Source: Bacteroidota bacterium
GTDB taxonomy: Bacteria > Bacteroidota > Bacteroidia > Chitinophagales > Chitinophagaceae
DNA length: 64,000 nt
Direction: 5' to 3'
NCBI GenBank assembly: GCA_023423405.1
Contig: JAFAFR010000043.1
Coordinates: forward strand, 372,001-436,000
The notes below the pieces were generated by a model. The model made no database searches. It saw only the letters and a list, made by a program, of their open reading frames with translations, and was not told where the DNA came from. The position numbers and the translations under genes were made by a program. Shown one piece after another: positions 57,789-64,000 of this stretch. Every line of letters starts with the position of its first letter. Within the stretch, counting starts at the first letter, position 1.

Positions 57789-60242
57789 TTAGTTGTTCCC
57801 GCCCATCTTCACCCGGTTCTGTTCGTCGCCGGCGCCGCCGGTGCGTCTTTGTTTGGTGTCTTTGATCGGCTTGCCAAAGCGATAAACAAAGGAGAGGTTC
57901 ATTACGCGGGAGTCCCGTGAATTGTGGAAGGTTGCTTCGGTGGTTTGGAAATTGATGTATCCTTTCGCCTGTTGGGTATAAAAGAGGTCGCGCACGTTCA
58001 GCTTGATGGTGCCCTTGCTTTTAAGCACCTGTTTTGAAATGCCGGCGGCGGCGGCTCCCATGGGCTCGATGGCAATTTGTCCCTCGATGCCTTTGGTGCG
58101 GTACCAGCCACTGAGCTCGGCCGACCAGCCCTTGTTGAATTTGAACTGGTTGTTGATATTGACCATCAGGTTACCCGCTTCCACCGACAGCCATTCGCCA
58201 TAGAGCATGCCTTTGAAAACGCTGTAATTATAATTGGTGTACAACACGGTGGTGAACCACTTGGTTACAGGCACCTGGGCGCTTACGGCAATGCCGGCGT
58301 TGTTACGGCTCCCGATATTGCCCTTTCTGACGATGGTGGCATAGCCGTCCTGCTGGAAGGTTTCGCTGAACAGGTCGCGGGTATGGCTGTAGTTCAGGGT
58401 GGTGGTAAGGAAGCTTTTATAGGTATGGGTCAGCTCCACGTTTTGCGTGAACTGCGGCTGCAGGTAAGGGTTACCCGATCCGTAAGTGAACTTATCGAGG
58501 AAAAAGAGGAAGGGGTTCAGGTCCTGGTAAGCAGGCCGGTCGATTCTCCGTCCCAGGCTAAGGGCGAACTGGTTTTTATCATTCAGTTTATAGCTCACAA
58601 AAATGGTGGGAAAGATATTGCCATAGGTACGGGAAAAGGAAGAATCAAGTCTTGTGGGGTTACCGAACTGGTTGCCGGTATAGTGGGTGTTCTCGTACCG
58701 AAGGCCGGACTGGATGCCCCATTTTTTCAACTGGATATTGTAGTTGGCATAAGCTGCAAATATGTTCTCGCGGTACTGGAAATGGTTGGTTTTGCCATAG
58801 TCGGGCGTCCATTCGCCGTCTTCAAGATTATAGTAGTTGGCGATATTGTCTGTATTGACATAGCTGCCCTTAAGGCCCGTTTCCAGCTTCCCTCCTTTTC
58901 CCAACGGCATCGTATAGTCGATTTTGGCGGTATAGATGTTAATGTCGACCGGGAGGCTTCCCTGCAGTGATTCTGTGTATTTCAGCGACCAGTCGTGGTT
59001 GTAAATGCTGTTGTCAAAATACTGGCTGCTGGAGGAGCCGTAGGTGATATAGTCAAGATCGGCGGTAAGCTCTCTGCCCAGGGAATCGAACTGGTGGCGG
59101 AAGTTCAGGTTCACGCTTTTGTTTTTCCAGTTGTCGCTGGTAGAAGACTTTGCGTAGATAATAGAGTCGGTGACGCCGTGTGAATCCATGAGGTAGCTGG
59201 TATTGGTGCCGTTGCTTTTTTCGGGAGAAAAATTGCCATTCAGCACAAACCCGAGCGTGGTTTTTTGGGTGAGATAATAGTCTGCCCCCAGCTTAAGGTT
59301 GTAGTTTTCGTTTTCGCGTTTTGTGCGGGAAGTCTGCTCAAAAATAGCGAGCAGGTTTTTGGAACCGGCCTCCCTGTACTTGCGGCTGATGTCGAGGTTC
59401 TGGAACCCGTTCCAGTTGCTGTAGCCACCGTTGGCAAAAACGTTGAATTTCCCGTTGCGGTAATTCAGGTTGAAGCTGTTGTTGGTTTTCCAGTAATAAC
59501 CCTGGCCATAGTTGGCGGTAACAGATCCGTTGAATCCTTTCTGCCTGTTCTTTTTCGTTTTCAGGTTAATGATGCCGCTGTTGCCGGCGGCGTCGTATTT
59601 GGCGGAGGGATTGGTAATGATCTCAATCTGTTCAATGGCACTGGCCGGCATACTCTTGAGCAGGTTGGTCAACTGTTCGCCGCTGAGGTAAGTGGGACGG
59701 CCATCCATCATGATCGTAACGCCCTGTTTACCTTTCAGGCTGATATTACCGTCCTTGTCCAGCATGACGCCGGGCGATTTTTCCAATACTTCCAGCGCGG
59801 TGGCGCCGGTATTGGTAACAGCGGCGTCAACATTTATAAGGGTGCGGTCAATTTTCTGCTCAATGAAGGGTTTCCGGGCGGTGACGGTAACCGCACTCAT
59901 TTCACTGGCGCCGGTGGCAAGGACTATGGCCGGAGCCTGGACCGGACCGTTGCTCACGGCGATTGGCGCAGAATACTGTTGCCGGTGACCGATGGCGCTG
60001 GCCAGTACCCGGTAGGTGCCGGCGGCAAGTCCGGGAAAACGGTAATAACCGTCTTTGTCCGTGCTGGCGGACAGCAGCCGGGTGGAATCGGAATTGCGCA
60101 GCAGCGAAACGGTCGTAGCTTCCAGTGCTTTGCCGGAAGTATTGGCTATTTTCCCTTCGATAGAGCCGCCGGGCGCCTGGGCGTTGGAGAAGAAGGACAG
60201 CAGAAGAATAGCAAGTGCAAGTAAGGTTAAGGTTTTTGTCAT
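57789..60242 (-). CDS. outer-membrane beta-barrel receptor (TonB-dependent-like)
   Basis: An 817-residue protein. Signal peptide (LTLLALAILLLSFFSNAQA), a carboxypeptidase-regulatory-like domain (GGSIEGKIANTSGKALEATTVS), a plug-like region (TALEVLEKSPGVMLDKDG, IMMDGRPTYLSGEQLTNLL, PSAKYDAAGNSGIINLKTKK) and a C-terminal beta-barrel with many Asn/Tyr/Gly turns. No classic TonB box is obvious. Ligand unknown. Starting ATG at 60242 (MTKTLTLL) is chosen over a frame to 60293. Confidence 0.9.
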   Translation of the reverse strand: MTKTLTLLALAILLLSFFSNAQAPGGSIEGKIANTSGKALEATTVSLLRNSDSTRLLSASTDKDGYYRFPGLAAGTYRVLASAIGHRQQYSAPIAVSNGPVQAPAIVLATGASEMSAVTVTARKPFIEQKIDRTLINVDAAVTNTGATALEVLEKSPGVMLDKDGNISLKGKQGVTIMMDGRPTYLSGEQLTNLLKSMPASAIEQIEIITNPSAKYDAAGNSGIINLKTKKNRQKGFNGSVTANYGQGYYWKTNNSFNLNYRNGKFNVFANGGYSNWNGFQNLDISRKYREAGSKNLLAIFEQTSRTKRENENYNLKLGADYYLTQKTTLGFVLNGNFSPEKSNGTNTSYLMDSHGVTDSIIYAKSSTSDNWKNKSVNLNFRHQFDSLGRELTADLDYITYGSSSSQYFDNSIYNHDWSLKYTESLQGSLPVDINIYTAKIDYTMPLGKGGKLETGLKGSYVNTDNIANYYNLEDGEWTPDYGKTNHFQYRENIFAAYANYNIQLKKWGIQSGLRYENTHYTGNQFGNPTRLDSSFSRTYGNIFPTIFVSYKLNDKNQFALSLGRRIDRPAYQDLNPFLFFLDKFTYGSGNPYLQPQFTQNVELTHTYKSFLTTTLNYSHTRDLFSETFQQDGYATIVRKGNIGSRNNAGIAVSAQVPVTKWFTTVLYTNYNYSVFKGMLYGEWLSVEAGNLMVNINNQFKFNKGWSAELSGWYRTKGIEGQIAIEPMGAAAAGISKQVLKSKGTIKLNVRDLFYTQQAKGYINFQTTEATFHNSRDSRVMNLSFVYRFGKPIKDTKQRRTGGAGDEQNRVKMGGNN

Positions 60243-60434
60243 GGCTAGGTTCTTATTACAGTTCAGTATCTTTGTTAAGCAATTACAGTCCAAAAGTAAG
60301 TACTATGCAATGCAATGTACAGTGTTTTGTGCTGGATGGCTAATTGGACTGATTTCCGGTAAAAACGGACAGTCAATCAGACGCCGAACCTGCCAGGAGG
60401 TTACAGTAAAAGAAGGCTTTCGGATGGAAGGTAA

Positions 60435-61598
60435 TTATCCGGGAAGAGTGGAAGCGGGCCGGGATTTGGCCATTTTTCCCATCCAGATCCAGCAGGCGAT
60501 GCCGGATATCACTAATAATGTGGAGATGATTTCTGCCTGTGTGGGATGAAAGCCAAAGATTTCGTACTTGGTATTTACCCTTATTTTTTCAATAAAAAAT
60601 CTCTCTATTCCATTGATAATCAGGTAAAGTGAAAACATTCTGCCTGCAATATCAATTCTTTTGCGGACGTACCAAAGCAGGGCAAAGAGCAGGATGCAGA
60701 CAATGGCCTCGTAAAGCGGCGTTGGGTAAACGCCCTCGCGGAGTGCATGACAGTAGTGCCCTGTGCAGCCCGGAATGGGGTCGCCGGCATTGATCACATT
60801 GTGGGGATAGGTATAGGACCAGGCCCAGTCGGGGATCCAGGAAAAGGGTTTGGGATGGGTGCTGGCAATGCCCCAGTCGCCATCGCCCGATACCTGGCAA
60901 CCCAGTCGCCCGAGGCCATAGGCCAGCATGAGACCGGGTGCGGCGGCGTCGGCCAGGTGCCGCTTGGAGATCTTGTGTTTGGTGGCATACCATAGTATGG
61001 CAACGGCGGCGCAGATAAGGCCGCCGTAAAACGTAAGGCCGCTGAAAGAAAGCAGGGAGCCGATGGGGTCTTTTACAAAGTCGCCCCAGTTTTCGAGGTT
61101 ATGAAAAATCTTGGCGCCGGCAAAACCGAACAGTGCTGCGAATACTACAAAATCCCCTACCCTGTCCTGCGGCCAGATCCGGATGGTCCTGGTTTCAGGT
61201 TTGTCGAGCTGCTGTTTTTTCTTTTCCCACCATTTCAGTCCCGCAAAAAGCAGTCCCGTCAGTATACCTGCCGTCCAGCTTCCTTCACCGGAAAAAATAA
61301 AGGTCTGCGGGTCTTCAGGGCCCACGATAAAAGCGCCGATGATCTTATACCCGAGGATAAACCCCATCAGGAAATTGATGAGCAGTTCTCCCGGGCGGGC
61401 GCCCTCTCCCACCACTACCTGCGTTTCCTCGTAGCTGAGCAAACCCTGCTGGCTTTTTCTTTTCAACTCGGCCGTCAGTACCCAGGCCGCTGCCAGGAAA
61501 GACAGGGCCACAAAAAAACCAAAGGAGTTGATAAAGCGGAGCCCGGGAATTTCCAGTCCGAACAGATCCCGGAACGCATAATACAGGTTGGGGTACAT
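60435..61598 (-). CDS. lgt: prolipoprotein diacylglyceryl transferase
   Basis: A 387-residue integral membrane enzyme that adds diacylglycerol to the lipobox cysteine of lipoproteins. The Lgt signature GRLGCQVSGDGDWG is followed by the region HAL-type and NGIERFFIEKIRVNTKYEI. It is longer than E. coli Lgt, with an extra N-terminal cytoplasmic section. Its substrates in this window include lipoprotein genes such as the one at 31993-32445. Confidence 0.95.
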   Translation of the reverse strand: MYPNLYYAFRDLFGLEIPGLRFINSFGFFVALSFLAAAWVLTAELKRKSQQGLLSYEETQVVVGEGARPGELLINFLMGFILGYKIIGAFIVGPEDPQTFIFSGEGSWTAGILTGLLFAGLKWWEKKKQQLDKPETRTIRIWPQDRVGDFVVFAALFGFAGAKIFHNLENWGDFVKDPIGSLLSFSGLTFYGGLICAAVAILWYATKHKISKRHLADAAAPGLMLAYGLGRLGCQVSGDGDWGIASTHPKPFSWIPDWAWSYTYPHNVINAGDPIPGCTGHYCHALREGVYPTPLYEAIVCILLFALLWYVRKRIDIAGRMFSLYLIINGIERFFIEKIRVNTKYEIFGFHPTQAEIISTLLVISGIACWIWMGKMAKSRPASTLPG

Positions 61599-61654
61599 GT
61601 AGTTTTTTTAATGATGGCAGGCGCCAATTCAGCGCAATGATAAGAAATAGCCAC

Positions 61655-61681
61655 TAAAAAACCCCTGCAAAAACAGGGGTA
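61655..61681 (-). terminator. terminator after bacilliredoxin
   Basis: ACCCCTG (61661-61667) pairs with CAGGGGT (61674-61680), loop CAAAAA region. On the minus strand a T run follows. It lies 22 bases past the bacilliredoxin stop. Confidence 0.85.
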
Positions 61682-61702
61682 ATTACTTAACTGAAAATTA
61701 GT

Positions 61703-62116
61703 TTAACAGTATTGCTCGAACGCTGCGATCAGGTTGTGCGCGATCATCTGGGCCGATCTTCCTTCGATCATGTGCCGCTCAATAAAATGTACCAGTTGGC
61801 CATCTTTAAAAAGGGCAACAGAAGGGGAAGAAGGCGGATAAGGCAGGAGGTGCTCCCGCAATTTTTTAACGGCTTCCACGTCGTAACCGGCAAAACTGGT
61901 TGCGAGGTGGTCGGGTTTTTTGGAACTGTTGGCAACCGCCATCAGCACCCCCGGGCGCGCCGTGCCGGCCGAACAGCCGCAAACGGAATTGATCACCACC
62001 AGGGTGGTGCCGGCTTCTTTCAACTGGCTGTCTACAGCCTCGGGACTCAGGAGCTCAACAAAACCTTCTTCGGTCAGCTCCTCTTTCATGGGCATTACTA
62101 TTTCTGCTGGATACAT
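61703..62116 (-). CDS. BrxA/BrxB-type bacilliredoxin
   Basis: A 137-residue thioredoxin-fold protein with the CGC signature in NSVCGCSAGTARPG. It removes bacillithiol mixed disulfides or reduces protein disulfides. ATG at 62116 (MYPAEIVMPMKEEL) is the family start; the longer frame to 62266 is not supported. A -7 box TAACTTTG lies at 62144-62137 on the minus strand. It diverges from hsp20 across a 238-base gap. Confidence 0.93.
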   Translation of the reverse strand: MYPAEIVMPMKEELTEEGFVELLSPEAVDSQLKEAGTTLVVINSVCGCSAGTARPGVLMAVANSSKKPDHLATSFAGYDVEAVKKLREHLLPYPPSSPSVALFKDGQLVHFIERHMIEGRSAQMIAHNLIAAFEQYC

Positions 62117-62136
62117 GCGCTGTTTATTTGAGTGTG

Positions 62137-62243
62137 CAAAGTTAACATAAAACACATAACCCGGTAGAATGGTTGAGCAACCAGGGGAAAAAGAAAAACA
62201 CGTCATTAAGTCAGTTTGTTTGACTTTATTTTGACATAATGTC
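62137..62243. promoter_or_regulatory. divergent bacilliredoxin/hsp20 control region
   Basis: TAACTTTG (minus, 62144-62137) fits the bacilliredoxin promoter. On the hsp20 side, AAGTCA (62208-62213) with TGACTT (62221-62226) and GACATAATGTC (62233-62243) are palindromes that could be binding sites of a stress regulator. No known heat-shock operator was recognised. Confidence 0.4.
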
Positions 62244-62354
62244 GGTATTTCAAACGCTCCCTGCATGCATTTGCCTCATTTTGGCATAAAAAACGGGATG
62301 GCACCTGGTTTGAACAGGTAATTGCAAATCATGAACAACAAAAACCAGATAGCC

Positions 62355-62789
62355 ATGACACTTGTAAAATTAAACCAGCCTGTTCGTCCTTTTGGTAACC
62401 TGATCGACGACTGGTTCCAGGACCTCCCCGCCTTCATCGGACGCGAAGCCTCCCAGGTTTTCAACAACACCCCGGTGAACATCGTTGAAACTCCCGAAGC
62501 CTATCACCTGGAACTCAACGCTCCCGGAAGGAATAAGGAAGATTTCAAAGTGCAGGTAGAAAACGGTTTACTGACCATTTCCTATGAGCACAAAAAAGAA
62601 GCTAAGTCAGAAGACCTAAAGACCGTACGCCGCGAATTCAGCTTCTCCTCTTTTAAAAGAACTTTCTCCGTGGACGATAAAATCGATGCGGCCCATATCC
62701 AGGCCAAATACGAAAACGGCCTCCTGAAACTCTACCTGCCTAAAAAAGCAGATGAGAAAGTACAGGCCCAGTCCATCGAGATCCAATAA
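62355..62789 (+). CDS. small heat shock protein Hsp20/alpha-crystallin
   Basis: A 144-residue ATP-independent chaperone. The crystallin domain starts TPVNIVETPEAYHLELNAPG and ends with the KYENGLLKLYLPKK (GxL motif), preceded by an N-terminal Trp/Phe segment (LIDDWFQDLPAFIG). The ATG at 62355 (MTLVKLNQP) matches other Bacteroidota Hsp20; earlier starts at 62322 or 62331 are possible. Confidence 0.93.
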   Translation: MTLVKLNQPVRPFGNLIDDWFQDLPAFIGREASQVFNNTPVNIVETPEAYHLELNAPGRNKEDFKVQVENGLLTISYEHKKEAKSEDLKTVRREFSFSSFKRTFSVDDKIDAAHIQAKYENGLLKLYLPKKADEKVQAQSIEIQ

Positions 62790-62823
62790 TTGTTTCTCAT
62801 AAGCAGTTGGTTTTGGTTAATGG

Positions 62824-62850
62824 CCCCGTCGTTTTCACGATGGGGTTCTT
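62824..62850 (+). terminator. terminator after hsp20
   Basis: CCCCGTCG (62824-62831) pairs with CGATGGGG (62838-62845, one G-T pair), followed by TTCTTATTT. 35 bases past the stop. Confidence 0.75.
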
Positions 62851-62941
62851 ATTTCCTATTCTAACAAATTGTTAAATGCCTTTATGGGTAAAATAACCTA
62901 ATATTGCCACACTTTTTCAACCTGTAAATAGCACTCAGAGA

Positions 62942-64000
62942 ATGGCGCTGATACGTTCGCGGATTTATTGGTTAACTATTTTGACGATCATTGTAGCAGC
63001 AGGTTCGGTGAAGGCCCAGGATACAACAGTAAGCAAACCTGCTGTTGATACCCTTCTTCCGATACCCGTTGACACCGCTTTGCGGATCGTCAACCTGAAT
63101 CCCTATATTACCCTGCACGTTGATTCTTCCCTCAGCTACAACCTGGATATCAATAAGGACTCGTCGCATTTTTTCTGGTTCCTGAAAAATGCACCCGTAG
63201 GACTGCGCATCAACAAGGACGATGGCATGTTGTCTTTCAAGGCGGAGAAATCCTATTTCCTTTCGGGCCGTCTCAAATACGACCAGGATTACAAGGTTTA
63301 CCTGGGCGTTCAGAACCTGGCCAACCCCAACGAAAGAGTGGATACGGCTTTTACCCTCGTGTTTTACAATACGGAGATCGTTCCTTCCCAGGTAAAACCG
63401 TCGGTGAACAGTACGGTGGTCATTGATGAAGGCGATACCCTTTCCATCAAAGTGCAATGTGAAACCGGTAGTTTCCCTATTGAAAATATCGTGACCCTGG
63501 TCAGCACCCCGCTTCGGTCATACACCACCGTTACCCGTTGCAACGATGTGTTCAACTGGCCCATCCCTTTCGATTTTGTGAAGGAGACCGACTCTGCCAA
63601 AGTACGGGTGTTCAGCATCAGCTTTATCGGCGCCGACAAATTCTTCAACCGCGATACGGCTGTCATAAAAGTGGTGGTACGCGATGCATTGAACTATCCC
63701 TTCCGGCTGAACGAGTACAATAAAACCGTCTTCGAGGTCAACAAGTACATCCTGCAGTTGAAATATACTTTCCGGGAGCTGGACAAAAGCGTAAAGGGCA
63801 CTAAGAGCACCCGGAGTACTTTTGATATTGCATCGGGTACATCGGCCCTCACCGGCACGGCCCTGGCTACCAGCACCAACCCCAGTTCACAGAACCTGGG
63901 TAAGGTAATGCCCAGCGTAGGTGTGGCCCTGGTTCCTGTAAAAGAGGCCGTTTCACCTGTGAAGACCTACGAACAAAACTCTGCCTCCGCGGTGCGTGCC
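62942..64000 (+). CDS. secreted protein of unknown function, 3' end outside window
   Basis: The ATG at 62942 opens a frame without stop up to the window edge (353 residues visible). A signal peptide (YWLTILTIIVAAGSVKAQ) is followed by a Thr/Asp-rich linker and then an all-beta region with repeated aromatic/Asp strands (SYNLDINKDSSHFFWFLKN, KAEKSYFLSGRLKYDQDYKV, YNTEIVPSQVKPSVNSTVV) similar in rhythm to Ig-like or fibronectin-like modules. Family not recognised. It lies 152 bases after hsp20 and a terminator, so it starts its own transcript. Confidence 0.8.
   Translation, partial: MALIRSRIYWLTILTIIVAAGSVKAQDTTVSKPAVDTLLPIPVDTALRIVNLNPYITLHVDSSLSYNLDINKDSSHFFWFLKNAPVGLRINKDDGMLSFKAEKSYFLSGRLKYDQDYKVYLGVQNLANPNERVDTAFTLVFYNTEIVPSQVKPSVNSTVVIDEGDTLSIKVQCETGSFPIENIVTLVSTPLRSYTTVTRCNDVFNWPIPFDFVKETDSAKVRVFSISFIGADKFFNRDTAVIKVVVRDALNYPFRLNEYNKTVFEVNKYILQLKYTFRELDKSVKGTKSTRSTFDIASGTSALTGTALATSTNPSSQNLGKVMPSVGVALVPVKEAVSPVKTYEQNSASAVRA

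Overview
The window looks like a chromosomal segment of a Bacteroidota bacterium, most likely Chitinophagaceae or a close relative. The grounds are family content (GLPGLI protein, DUF2851, DUF4199, the alternative GlmU family, class-I-type dihydroorotase paralogue, outer-membrane beta-barrel receptor), promoter-like TAnnTTTG boxes in place of sigma70 -10/-35 pairs, and the lack of obvious Shine-Dalgarno sites. No rRNA, phage, insertion sequence or CRISPR array is visible. One tRNA (Pro, anticodon GGG) is present.

Layout. 0-2 kb: end of a GLPGLI gene and an A/T-rich, probably acquired AAA/DUF4143 ATPase with a perfect inverted repeat upstream. 2-8.2 kb: glucan block (exported GH13 amylase, MFS glucoside transporter, glgC, glgA), followed by a divergent FHS-type sugar transporter and a ROK sugar kinase (8.3-11 kb). 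11-11.66 kb: non-coding stretch full of short direct and inverted repeats. 11.66-26.6 kb: housekeeping genes (lipA, OsmC, DUF2851, a ferredoxin/iscX/KdsC-like/ubiA-like/maf operon, pcm, phosphohexomutase, phosphoribosyltransferase, membrane 4Fe-4S protein, SGNH hydrolase). 26.5-34.4 kb: accessory island with a broken vapC beside intact vapB, a P1 peptidase, an ADP-ribosylglycohydrolase, a WYL regulator convergent with a two-gene operon (YaaA-like protein plus GIY-YIG-like protein), a lipoprotein, and a membrane protein that looks like a sensor with a cytoplasmic DNA-binding-type tail. 34.6-40.8 kb: a MacB/FtsX permease, a GtaA-like glutaminase-family protein and an acyltransferase. 40.8-48.5 kb: tRNA-Pro and an eight-gene envelope-glycan operon (degenerate dihydroorotase, DUF4199, two glycosyltransferases, gmhA, gmhB-like, secreted protein, flippase). 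48.5-64 kb: lepA, ACBP, glycosyltransferase, a KefC/KefF-like pair with hemerythrin, tpiA, alternative glmU, rpmE2, yajQ, a beta-barrel receptor, lgt, bacilliredoxin, hsp20 and an unfinished secreted protein.

The genes fit a free-living glucan-using heterotroph: starch fragments cut in the periplasm are imported and can be stored as glycogen. The heptose and flippase genes build surface polysaccharide. The most promising candidate for an undescribed system is the WYL regulator + YaaA-like + GIY-YIG-like module at 29.6-31.9 kb. Secondary candidates are the propeller-TM-tail protein at 32.65-34.05 kb and the repeat-packed intergenic region at 11 kb. All functional assignments are by reading motifs and family resemblance; no database search was run.
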